This document shows, piece by piece, positions 16,796-25,956 of a stretch of 33,610 nt of DNA. Location: NCBI GenBank assembly GCA_964419545.1, contig CAYQQU010000064.1, forward strand, positions 1-33,610. Reading direction: 5' to 3'. A model generated the notes under the pieces. It worked only from the letters and a program-made list of their open reading frames with translations. It had not been told where the DNA came from and searched no databases. Position numbers and translations under genes: made by a program. Position 1 is the first letter of the stretch. Each line of letters opens with the position of its first letter. The DNA is from CAYQQU01 sp964419545 (GTDB lineage: Bacteria > Bacteroidota > Bacteroidia > Chitinophagales > Saprospiraceae).

Positions 16796-17533
16796 TCAGG
16801 CATGGTTTCCATTGACGGCCTTCCGGCTGCTGTCGCTGCCCGCGGCGCCGGGCACTTTTCGGATGACCTCATCGGCGCGCAGGTTTCCGTCCACCAATTC
16901 GATGATGCGCGTGCCGTAGGCGGCATTTTTCTCGGAATGGGTGACTTGCACGATGGTGACGCCCGCTTCGTTCAGCTCGCGAAAGAGGTCCATGATCATT
17001 TCGCCTTGTTTGCTGTGCAGGTTGCCGGTGGGCTCGTCGGCCAGCAGCAGGGCAGGTTTATGGACCACGGCGCGGGCGACGCCCACGAGTTGTTGCTGCC
17101 CGCCGGAAAGCTGTTCGGGAAACAGGTCTTTTTTGGCTACGATGTGGAAGCGGTCGAGGATATCGGCCACGATGCTTTTGCGGTCCTTGCCTTTGACTTT
17201 GCGGTACAATAGCGGCGTTTCGATATTTTCGTAAACCGTGAGGTCATCGATCAGGTGGTAAGCCTGGAAAACGAAGCCCATATTAGCTTTGTGCAGCTCA
17301 TTGCGCCGGCGTTCATTCAGCTTGCGCACGGGCTCTTCCATAAAAAAATACTCCCCGCCGGAGGCCTGGTCCAACATACCGATGATGTTGAGCAGTGTCG
17401 TCTTCCCAGCCCCACTCGGCCCCATGATGGTCACGAACTCCCCTTCCTGGATCTCCAGGTTAATCTGATTGAGGAGCCAGGTCTTTTTGAAGCCGGTTTT
17501 GATGTACTTTTCCAGGTCTACGAGTTTAATCAT
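16796..17533 (-). CDS. ABC transporter ATPase 2 (LolD/MacB type) with altered D-loop
   Basis: 245 residues, cytoplasmic, expected to drive the FtsX-type permeases. Walker A is GPSGAGKTT (38-46), the Q-loop is GFVFQAYHL, the signature is LSGGQQQ (142-148), Walker B is LLLADEP, and the switch His is in VTHSE. Two substitutions stand out: the Arg after the signature is Leu149 (QQQL rather than QQQR), and the D-loop Asp of NLDS is His173 (NLHS, codon CAC). D-loop changes in one half of ABC dimers are known in degenerate sites, so turnover may be slow or the subunit may pair with ATPase 1. First gene of operon 2, with a sigma54 promoter 27 bp upstream of its ATG. A hydrophilic 20-residue tail follows the core. 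Confidence 0.95.
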   Translation of the reverse strand: MIKLVDLEKYIKTGFKKTWLLNQINLEIQEGEFVTIMGPSGAGKTTLLNIIGMLDQASGGEYFFMEEPVRKLNERRRNELHKANMGFVFQAYHLIDDLTVYENIETPLLYRKVKGKDRKSIVADILDRFHIVAKKDLFPEQLSGGQQQLVGVARAVVHKPALLLADEPTGNLHSKQGEMIMDLFRELNEAGVTIVQVTHSEKNAAYGTRIIELVDGNLRADEVIRKVPGAAGSDSSRKAVNGNHA

Positions 17534-17559
17534 GGTGTTACTTTTTTATCCTTGGTCAT

Positions 17560-17574
17560 GCAAGGGGGATACCA
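17560..17574 (-). promoter_or_regulatory. Sigma54 (-24/-12) promoter of operon 2
   Basis: Read on the minus strand: TGGTATCCCCCTTGC, against the consensus TGGCAC-N5-TTGC. The -24 GG and -12 GC are both present with exact spacing; only CAC to TAT differs. The predicted start of transcription is near 17548, leaving a leader of about 15 bases before ATPase 2. A tandem pair of regulator sites lies upstream. Confidence 0.75.
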
Positions 17575-17626
17575 AAAAAATAAATATTGATAATCAATGA
17601 CTTGCGTCTAAACCGCTGGTCATCTC

Positions 17627-17664
17627 TGTTCGTTTTCCGCACACCCGGTGTTCGAAAATGAACA
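17627..17664 (-). promoter_or_regulatory. Tandem enhancer sites for the NtrC-type regulator (operon 2)
   Basis: Site TGTTCGAAAATGAACA (17649-17664) has perfect TGTTC/GAACA arms and is the exact reverse complement of the site at 29681-29696. A weaker partner, TGTTCGTTTTCCGCAC, starts at 17627, 22 bp away. Centres are about 87 and 108 bp upstream of the predicted sigma54 start, a typical enhancer distance. Confidence 0.75.
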
Positions 17665-17669
17665 GCTAT

Positions 17670-20039
17670 TTATTCGTTTTTTAAGATTTCCGCCGGGCTA
17701 ACTAAGATTACCCTATATACCCTTAGCCCCATTGTGATAATGGAAATGACCAGAATGCCACCGGCGGCCAACATTAGCAGAAAATACTGGATACCAACGT
17801 GAGTAGCGTAAATACTATCGAGCAACAAGGCAGCCAGGAAAGCCCCGCCAAAACACCCTACGAGGGAAGCCAACACAAATATCCAGACAAAATGGTTGTT
17901 GACCCGGTAGGCAATGTCCAGTGAAGAAGCACCGACAATGCGACGAATAGCGATCTCTTTCATTCGCCGTAATATGTTGAGGGACACCAACGCGAACTGC
18001 CCCGTGGCTGCCAGCAGGATGGTGACGACAGCCATAAAAATAAAGATCCACTTGATGTTGTTGGTGACCAGTAATGATTCTGCGATCACTTCATCCTGAT
18101 AGAACCCGTTAAAGGGTCGATCGGGAAAGCGTTCTTTCCAAATGCTGCGGACGGCTTCGTGGACTGCAATCAGGTCATCGGCCTTGGAGCGCATGATCAA
18201 ATACAGATAATCATCCGGTTCCGTCATTCGAATAACCACCGGCGCTATCGGTGAAAACAGATCATCCTGGACGAAGTCTTCAACGATGCCTACCACGGAA
18301 TAAAGGGTGCTATCCATCGTAATTTGGCGGCCAACGGCCTTTGGCCAGTTAAACTCACGGACCAGTGTTTCATTAACCAAAACGACGTCCCGGTCCATTT
18401 CTTTTTCGAGATCAAATCCTTGTCCCTGGACTATTTTCAGATCCATCAAGCTGGTGTAGCCTTTCCCTACATCCATCGTGATGGTCTCGAACTCCTTTCC
18501 TTGGGATGCTATTTCAGTACGTCTTAAAAAATGGCCGATATGCATGCGGGTTCCGGCCATGTCGATTATTTTGGGATTGGCGTTTAACGCTGCTTTCATA
18601 ATCTGAAAATCAGAAGCGCCATCGATGCGAATACCCGATATCGCCTTCCGATCGTAGCCAAAGTCTGTCTTTTCCTGAAATGCCGCATTTTGGGCAAACG
18701 CCACTCCACTAATGATGACCATCAAAGAGATCATCACTTGTACGCCCAACATAATGCGGGTAAACCAGTTGCTCCCGCCAAAGCGGACTTGCCGCCTAAA
18801 AATATTGACCGGGTTAAAGCTGCTGAGATAAAAGGCAGGATAGGCCCCTCCCAGCAAGGTGGTCAGGAATAACAAGCCCCCCAAAAAGCCCAACAAGGGA
18901 AGATTTGAGGTATAATCCGCCTCCAAATAAAGATAAGGCCACATTCGATTGTAAACCGGCATCAATAGTTCTGCTATCATTATCCCAGCCAACAATCCCA
19001 GCAAACAGACAAAAAGATTTTCGATCAACAATTGAGCGACCAATTGTCGTTGGGTACCACCCATCACTTTGCGGATGCCCATTTCTTTCAGTCGCCGGTC
19101 GGACAGCGCTACGGAAGTATTGGTAAAGTTGAGGCAAGCCGAAATAAAAAGCATTAGCGCAATCAGGATAGGCCCCCATACCGCCGATTCCGGGAAACTG
19201 GGCCACAAGTAGTTCCCACGAATAATCCCTGCCCGGTTGTTATGGGCAACTTCTGTTAAGGGTTCCAGGTCAAATTTTTCCACCCCCCAGTCTTCCCGGT
19301 GTTGATTCTGGATAGGGGCGTAACGGTTCAAAGCCGCTATAACCGGTTGGGTGGGTGCATTTTCTTCGAGTAGCAAAAAGGTAACATCCACGAATTTTTC
19401 CCAATCCGTAAGATCAGCCGGCTCATCCTGGACTATGAGATTGCCGATCCCCGTGAGCACATCAAATGGCATACTGGTATTGCGTGGATATGCTTCCAGG
19501 ACTGCCCCCACCGTCAATTCTTTTTGATAAGCTTTACCGGCATATAACGTGAGCGTTTGGCCGATTGGGTTGTCCTGACCAAAATACTTATCTGCCATCT
19601 CCGGCGTCAATATCACTTGATTGATATCGTTGAGCGCAAGAGGGTTCCCCTGCGCTACGCCATAGGTAAATACATCCAGAAAAGCCGAATCTACGAAGTG
19701 GACCGATTCGCTAAACACCCGGTCGGCTCGTTTTACCACCGCGGTGCGATAATGATAACGGACCGCCTTCTCCAATCCGGGCACCCCTTCCCTTACCTGA
19801 TCGGCCAGCGGAAGTGGTGAAAAGCCGTATAATTGGCGATTTGACTTTTTATAAGTGGTAACCCGGTAGATCCGGTCGCGCTTTTCCTGGAATTGATCGT
19901 ACCCCAGGTCATACTTCAAATTTAAATAGGCGATGATGCTGCAAGCGACGGCGATACCGATGCCTAAAACATTCAGCAACACGAAATACCGGTTGCGAAG
20001 CAGCTGCCTTCCGGCAACTTTGAGAAAATTTTTTAACAT
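17670..20039 (-). CDS. FtsX/MacB-type ABC permease P3, AT-rich
   Basis: 789 residues from the ATG at 20039 (MLKNFLKVAGRQLLRNRYFV). Same two-repeat layout: helix 1, periplasmic domain with RIYRVTTY, FtsX block 1 with RLKEMGIRKVMGGTQRQ, central helix, second periplasmic domain, and FtsX block 2. The second motif reads MKEIAIRRIVGASSLD and the C-terminus SPAEILKNE, both divergent from the paralogues. Base composition is visibly more AT-rich (sampled 60-base lines of 40-55% GC against about 60-65% in P4 and P5), suggesting separate origin or weaker amelioration. It is last in operon 1, 113 bp after P2; no sigma54 motif was seen in that gap, so read-through is assumed. Only five bases lie between its stop and the nearest operon 2 enhancer site. 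Confidence 0.92.
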   Translation of the reverse strand: MLKNFLKVAGRQLLRNRYFVLLNVLGIGIAVACSIIAYLNLKYDLGYDQFQEKRDRIYRVTTYKKSNRQLYGFSPLPLADQVREGVPGLEKAVRYHYRTAVVKRADRVFSESVHFVDSAFLDVFTYGVAQGNPLALNDINQVILTPEMADKYFGQDNPIGQTLTLYAGKAYQKELTVGAVLEAYPRNTSMPFDVLTGIGNLIVQDEPADLTDWEKFVDVTFLLLEENAPTQPVIAALNRYAPIQNQHREDWGVEKFDLEPLTEVAHNNRAGIIRGNYLWPSFPESAVWGPILIALMLFISACLNFTNTSVALSDRRLKEMGIRKVMGGTQRQLVAQLLIENLFVCLLGLLAGIMIAELLMPVYNRMWPYLYLEADYTSNLPLLGFLGGLLFLTTLLGGAYPAFYLSSFNPVNIFRRQVRFGGSNWFTRIMLGVQVMISLMVIISGVAFAQNAAFQEKTDFGYDRKAISGIRIDGASDFQIMKAALNANPKIIDMAGTRMHIGHFLRRTEIASQGKEFETITMDVGKGYTSLMDLKIVQGQGFDLEKEMDRDVVLVNETLVREFNWPKAVGRQITMDSTLYSVVGIVEDFVQDDLFSPIAPVVIRMTEPDDYLYLIMRSKADDLIAVHEAVRSIWKERFPDRPFNGFYQDEVIAESLLVTNNIKWIFIFMAVVTILLAATGQFALVSLNILRRMKEIAIRRIVGASSLDIAYRVNNHFVWIFVLASLVGCFGGAFLAALLLDSIYATHVGIQYFLLMLAAGGILVISIITMGLRVYRVILVSPAEILKNE

Positions 20040-20152
20040 GATGCTGATGTTTTAAACCAGGACTTATACGATCTGACGGGTTGCCAGGATTAGCTTTCCA
20101 AAAGACTTGTTGCGCAGAGAGTCTAATACTTTCAGGCCCTCCGCCCAGAGCA

Positions 20153-22546
20153 TTACTCCGCCCGCAAGGCCGCTACCGGATTGCGGGCGGCTACACGCAG
20201 GGCCTGCCCACCAACCACCAGAGCACAGAGAAGGAGCAATCCGATCGCCCCCACACCCATATTCCATATGGTTAAAGCGATATGGTAGGCCATATCCTGG
20301 AGCCAGAGCCGATTGAGGAGCCAGGCCACCGGCAGCGCCAATACGATGGCGATGGCGACCGGCAGGAACAGTCCACGCGATACCGTCCACACGATTCGTG
20401 GCAACTCGGCCCCGAGTACTTTGCGGATACCAATCTCTTTGGTTCTTGTCTGGACGGAATAAGTCGCAATTCCGAGAATCCCCAAAGCAGTAATGAGGAT
20501 GGCGATCATTGCCAAGAACCCCAGTATCTTCATCAAATCCCGGTAGACGCTTATGATGCGGGCCACCTGGTCGTCAAAGAAAACGTAATCCACCGGATGT
20601 ACTGCGTCAAACCGCTGCCAGATATCTTCGATGAAGCTCAGCGTAGCCGACAGATTGTCGCCGCTCACCCGGATGTTGGCCCAGCGCACCGCTTCGGGAT
20701 GATATTGCAAAACGAGGTTTCCGATCTGCCGTTCCAGTTCGAGGTAATGGAAGTTCTTGACGACGCCCCGCACCTCCACCGTACGTTCTTCCCCGGCATT
20801 AGGGCCAAGGATAAAAGTATGCCCCACCGCCGCGGCCGGCTCCGTCCATCCCAGGCGGCGGGCGGCCGTTTCGTTGATCAAAACCTGATCGGGAGCATTG
20901 TCTGCTGTAAAGGGGCGCCCAGCCACCAAGGCCAGATCCAGGTTAGATAGGAAGTGCTCATCAACCAGGATCTGATGAGTGACGGACAATTCGGTCTCTT
21001 CGTGCGTGCGCAGGCCATTACCCTGGTTGGTACCCGAAGCCGGAATCACCGAACAACCCGAAACTGCCTTGACCCGGGCATCACGCAACAATTCTTCACG
21101 AACCTCGCGGTAATCCTGTCCCTGCAAGGCCAGGTTAATTACGTTCTCCTTGTTAAAACCATAATCGGCTTGCAACATGAAGCGCGTCTGCTGAAAAAGG
21201 ATGACCACGGTGGTGACGAAGATCAGAGAGACGGCAAACTGCAGGCCGATCAACACTTTGCGCCAACCCAGCTTCGAGAAGAGCTTCACGCCTGTTACGC
21301 TACGCAATGCCTGTGCGGGCTGCATTCCCGAAAGGTAAAAAGCCGGCAGGAATCCCGCCAGTCCGCCCACCAACAGCGTCAGGATTAGAAAAGCGCCCCA
21401 TAGCGGTGCATCGACGGTCAGGTCGATATCAAAAAACTGGGTAAAAAACAGGCTTCGGAAGGCCGGAATAATCATGATTTCCAGCAGTACCCAGGCCAGG
21501 ATCAGAGAAACAAAAGCCATGATCACGGCCTGCCCGATAAATTGCAGAAACAACTGAGAACGGCTGGCTCCCGTCACTTTGCGCACGCCGACCTCTTTCG
21601 AGCGGGTGAGCATATTGGCGACCGACAGGTTGGTATAGTTAAAACAGGCGGTTAAAATGACCACCAGCGCCAAAAAAGACAGGAAGTACAGGGCCACCTT
21701 TGGAACGGTGAACAGCAGGTCGTTTTCCAAAAACCGGGAAGGCGTGATAGCGCGCAAGGGCTGCAGCTTAAAATCGAGTCGATAGTTGTTCATGCGTGCG
21801 TACTCGCGATCCGAAAGGGCTTGAAAAGCGGTTGCAAAATGGTCGGCTGCCACCGGTTGTTCGGAAAGCAGGTAGACAAATCCATGATCTGTATCACTCC
21901 AGCGATCGAGCCCGGCATAAATCAGCTCTTGCTCCTGTAGCGGCCGCAGGCTAGCCAGGGAGGCCAGTACCTCAAAAGCCAGGTGCGTCTTCCCGGGTGG
22001 TTCTTCTAAAAGCCCGGTCACCCGGAAATCGCCATAATCCCCCAAAGTGACCACCTGGCCAACGGCTTCGGCTGGCGCCATACCCAGTTTCTGTATAGCA
22101 TCCCGGCTTAAGACAACCGTGTAGGGTTCCGCCAAGGCAGTAGCTGCGTCTCCTTGGGCCAGGTCGAAGCTGAACACGTCGAAAAAAGAAGGTTCCGACC
22201 AAATCCCTTCCAACGGTATAGTGGTTTCTTCGTACCGCACGTCGGCGCCAAGCCGGGCCCGGATGCGCACCGTATTCGCTACACCAGGATATTCTTTCAG
22301 CGTTTCGGCCAAGACCATTGGCGCAGTTGCAAAAGAAGAAGAACTGCTGCTCGTGCGGTGCGAAATGACGCGGTAAATGCGATCCTTTTGCTCATGGAAG
22401 CGGTCGTAGTCGCTCTGATCCCGGATCAGCGTAATAATCAGCATGCAGATCGACAAGCCGGCGGCCAATCCCAAAACGTTGACCGTGGTAAAAAACCTGG
22501 TGCGCCACAAGCTGCGCAGACTGATCTTCAAATAACTCCAAAACAT
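20153..22546 (-). CDS. FtsX/MacB-type ABC permease P2
   Basis: 797 residues from the ATG at 22546 (MFWSYLKISLRSLWRTRFFT), which matches the paralogue leader; the open frame extends 15 codons further but that part has no counterpart. Two-repeat layout: helix 1, periplasmic domain with RIYRVISH, FtsX block 1 with RSKEVGVRKVTGASRSQ, central helix, second periplasmic domain with the family's VVKNFHYLELERQI, FtsX block 2 with RTKEIGIRKVLGAELPR, and C-terminal NPVAALRAE. Membrane subunit of operon 1, expected to work with ATPase 1 and the adaptor. 57 bp separate it from P1. Substrate unknown. Confidence 0.93.
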   Translation of the reverse strand: MFWSYLKISLRSLWRTRFFTTVNVLGLAAGLSICMLIITLIRDQSDYDRFHEQKDRIYRVISHRTSSSSSSFATAPMVLAETLKEYPGVANTVRIRARLGADVRYEETTIPLEGIWSEPSFFDVFSFDLAQGDAATALAEPYTVVLSRDAIQKLGMAPAEAVGQVVTLGDYGDFRVTGLLEEPPGKTHLAFEVLASLASLRPLQEQELIYAGLDRWSDTDHGFVYLLSEQPVAADHFATAFQALSDREYARMNNYRLDFKLQPLRAITPSRFLENDLLFTVPKVALYFLSFLALVVILTACFNYTNLSVANMLTRSKEVGVRKVTGASRSQLFLQFIGQAVIMAFVSLILAWVLLEIMIIPAFRSLFFTQFFDIDLTVDAPLWGAFLILTLLVGGLAGFLPAFYLSGMQPAQALRSVTGVKLFSKLGWRKVLIGLQFAVSLIFVTTVVILFQQTRFMLQADYGFNKENVINLALQGQDYREVREELLRDARVKAVSGCSVIPASGTNQGNGLRTHEETELSVTHQILVDEHFLSNLDLALVAGRPFTADNAPDQVLINETAARRLGWTEPAAAVGHTFILGPNAGEERTVEVRGVVKNFHYLELERQIGNLVLQYHPEAVRWANIRVSGDNLSATLSFIEDIWQRFDAVHPVDYVFFDDQVARIISVYRDLMKILGFLAMIAILITALGILGIATYSVQTRTKEIGIRKVLGAELPRIVWTVSRGLFLPVAIAIVLALPVAWLLNRLWLQDMAYHIALTIWNMGVGAIGLLLLCALVVGGQALRVAARNPVAALRAE

Positions 22547-22603
22547 AGGTAAAATTTGAAATTTGGAATAGGAACGGGGGCGCACGCCCATTTCACCTTT
22601 TCA

Positions 22604-25006
22604 TCATTCGTCCCGCAGGGCTTCCACCGGATTGATCCGCGCGGCTCGCAGCGATTGCATGCTCAGGGTGACCAATGCGATCAACAAAGCCAGAGCACCC
22701 GCCGTAGGAAAAGCCCACCATGGAAAATCAATACGGAAAGCGTAGCGATTGAGCCATTGGTTGACCATCCACCAGGCCAGCGGCGTAGCGATCAGCATGG
22801 CGATCAAGACCAAGCGGATAAAATCGCGCGTTACCAGGCCGACCACCTGCTGCAGGCTGGCGCCCAGCACTTTGCGAATGCCGATCTCCTTGGTACGCTG
22901 GGCGATGACCAGCGTCGCGATACCGAACAGCCCCATACACGACAACAGGATAGCCAGCAAAGCGGCGCTCGACAGCAATTGCCCCTGCCGTTCTTCGGTG
23001 AAGTAGTAGCGGTTCATATTTTCGTCCAGAAAAGAAGCTTCAAAGGCCGCCTGGGGGTCGATCTTTTTCCAGGTCTTCTCCAGGAAATCCATCGTACGCT
23101 TCAGGTTTTCCCCTTCGATGCGTACGAAGAGGTAGTTGTAGAAAAAACCGGGATCGCCGCCGAGCACGAAAGCAATCGGTTCAACGGGGCGGTCGAGCGG
23201 CAGGAAGTTAAAATCCTTCACCACTCCGACGATGCGGCGCGAGGGCTCCAGGCGCAGGGTTTTCCCGATGGGCGATCCTTCTCCCAGTTGACGGGCAAAA
23301 GTTTCGTTGATGATGATCGTTTCCGCGCTGTCCGTCGGATGCGCACGACTGAAGTCGCGGCCGTCGATCACCGCAATTTCCAGCGCATTGAAATAGCCGT
23401 AATCGATCGGGTTCCAATGGGTTTCCACGATGGCGCCGTCTTGTTCAAAGCTCATTTTGGACACCATGGAGGAGCCGTCGCGGCCCAGGCCCAGGTTATT
23501 GTAAGAAGCGGTAACGCCTTTGACCGCCGAAAATTCGGCCAGAGCGTTGCGCATGCGTTGCAGCACCACTGCGCCGTCCTGTTTGGGGTCAATGGGAATG
23601 CTTACTACTTGTTCGCGATTGAAACCCAGGGGTTTGCTCCGCAGGTATTCGAGTTGCCGGTGCACGACGAGCGTACCGATGATCAGCACGATCGAAAGGG
23701 CGAATTGCGTTTCAACCAGCAAGTTGCGCAGGCGCCCGGGGCGGTGCACCGATTGCTGATGTCCTTTGAGCACCGTCGCCGGCTGAAAGCGCGCCAGCAC
23801 CCAGGCCGGATACAGCGCCCCGATCAGGGCGATGAACCCGAGGATTAAGGCCAGCGCCGCCAGGATTTGGGGATGCCAGAGCTGGATTGCCTGTCGCATC
23901 AGAGCATTGTAGGAAGGCGCCAGCGATTGGGCCAAAGCCAGACCGATGAGTAAGGCCAGCGCCACCACGACCAGCGCTTCACTCCAAAATTGCAGAAGCA
24001 GCTGGCTACGGGCGGCGCCCAGCACTTTGCGCACGCCCACTTCCCGCGCCCGCGTGATCGCGTTGCCCAGCGTCAGGTTGATAAAATTGATACAAACGAT
24101 CAGCAGGATGAAGCTGCCCACAATGACCAATCCGATCGGAAAAAAACGGCTGATCCCATCGCGGCCGACCTCAGTATCAAAATGCATAGCTGTGAGGGGT
24201 TGCAGGCGTAATCCCATGTATTCTCCTTCCGGATTAGCGATAGCGCCGCCGCGTTGCAGGCGTTCCAGTTGTTCGGCAAAGTGGTGGTCAACAAAAGGGC
24301 GCAGGCTTTTTTCCAATCCCGCCGCATCCGACGTTTGTACGTAGACATCGTGGTTGAAATTATCCCAATTGTCCCGATCGCGTTCGTAGGAGGGTATATT
24401 TTCGAACGGAATCAGCAGTGACCCCAATTCGATGCTGGAATTTTCCGGTGCGTCAGCCGCCACCCCGGAGACGAGGTAATTTTTACGCACCCCGTCGTCG
24501 AGTACTTCGATGGTTTGCCCCAACGGATCACGATCGTCAAAAAAACGACGAGCGGCCGATTCAGTAATAACCACCTCGTTCGGACTTGTCATCACGCTTT
24601 CCGGCGAGCCGCGCAGCAGTTGGAAAGAAAACATCTCAAAGAAATCGCGGTCGATGTACCGGAAGCTGCCCCGCAACTCTTTTTCCCCGAGGATCATCAC
24701 CCCTCCCGAGTGGAGGATGCGGGTGCTTGCCGTCAACTCGGGGCAGTCTTCGCGCAAGACCGGAAATAACGGCACAGGCATATTGGTGGACCGGTCCGTG
24801 CCGGTCGACAAATATTCTTCGGTGTACAGCCGGTAGATCGTTGTCCGGTTATCGTGGAACCGATCGAACGAAAACTGGTGAAAAGCTGTCAGAAAGAGCA
24901 GCAGGCTTGCCGCGATAGCTACGGCCAGCCCGAAGATGTTGATCGCAGCGAAAAGCTTGCGTTTCCAGAGCTGGCGGAAGGTGATTTTCAGGTAGTTCCG
25001 GAACAT
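22604..25006 (-). CDS. FtsX/MacB-type ABC permease P1
   Basis: 800 residues from the ATG at 25006 (MFRNYLKITFRQLWKRKLFA). Two-repeat layout: helix 1 (about 20-43), periplasmic domain with TIYRLYTE, FtsX block 1 with RAREVGVRKVLGAARSQ, central helix after the paralogues' NLLVETQFALS segment, second periplasmic domain with GVVKDFNFLPLD, FtsX block 2 with RTKEIGIRKVLGASLQQ, and C-terminal NPVEALRDE. First permease of operon 1, 110 bp after ATPase 1, and its most likely partner. The closeness of the seven permeases suggests tandem duplication, but divergence is high enough that each may take a different substrate or form a hetero-oligomer. Confidence 0.93.
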   Translation of the reverse strand: MFRNYLKITFRQLWKRKLFAAINIFGLAVAIAASLLLFLTAFHQFSFDRFHDNRTTIYRLYTEEYLSTGTDRSTNMPVPLFPVLREDCPELTASTRILHSGGVMILGEKELRGSFRYIDRDFFEMFSFQLLRGSPESVMTSPNEVVITESAARRFFDDRDPLGQTIEVLDDGVRKNYLVSGVAADAPENSSIELGSLLIPFENIPSYERDRDNWDNFNHDVYVQTSDAAGLEKSLRPFVDHHFAEQLERLQRGGAIANPEGEYMGLRLQPLTAMHFDTEVGRDGISRFFPIGLVIVGSFILLIVCINFINLTLGNAITRAREVGVRKVLGAARSQLLLQFWSEALVVVALALLIGLALAQSLAPSYNALMRQAIQLWHPQILAALALILGFIALIGALYPAWVLARFQPATVLKGHQQSVHRPGRLRNLLVETQFALSIVLIIGTLVVHRQLEYLRSKPLGFNREQVVSIPIDPKQDGAVVLQRMRNALAEFSAVKGVTASYNNLGLGRDGSSMVSKMSFEQDGAIVETHWNPIDYGYFNALEIAVIDGRDFSRAHPTDSAETIIINETFARQLGEGSPIGKTLRLEPSRRIVGVVKDFNFLPLDRPVEPIAFVLGGDPGFFYNYLFVRIEGENLKRTMDFLEKTWKKIDPQAAFEASFLDENMNRYYFTEERQGQLLSSAALLAILLSCMGLFGIATLVIAQRTKEIGIRKVLGASLQQVVGLVTRDFIRLVLIAMLIATPLAWWMVNQWLNRYAFRIDFPWWAFPTAGALALLIALVTLSMQSLRAARINPVEALRDE

Positions 25007-25116
25007 GGTGTTTCAGGAGTTGTGGAGGTTAGAGCTTGTTTGGAGGGTACGGGGCCTTGCAACATCGGAAAATCAGATCCTCCGTCCACCAAAAGGTGTA
25101 AAGCCCGAAAGCGTGC

Positions 25117-25806
<690 letters not shown>

Positions 25807-25820
25807 GGTGGTGGTAATTG

Positions 25821-25860
25821 CGGAGGGCGGAGAGACCGCCTGCTTTTAGGCAGGCCGAGT
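25821..25860. repeat. REP-like GC-rich hairpin inside operon 1
   Basis: GCCTGC-N6-GCAGGC (25838-25843 and 25850-25855), flanked by CGGAGGGCGGAGAG. Read on the minus strand, the order hairpin then GGTCTCTCCG resembles the hairpin and GGCTCCGGG at 33351-33374. It lies between the adaptor and ATPase 1, where a stem could adjust mRNA stability. The family assignment is tentative. Confidence 0.4.
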
Positions 25861-25956
25861 TGTTTTTGCCGTCTCTTCCGCCGCGTTCGGTGAATTTATC
25901 TTGGTTTTGCTTTTACAGTTATGGTGGTTCATTGCAGAGGTTCGCGTTACCCTTTA

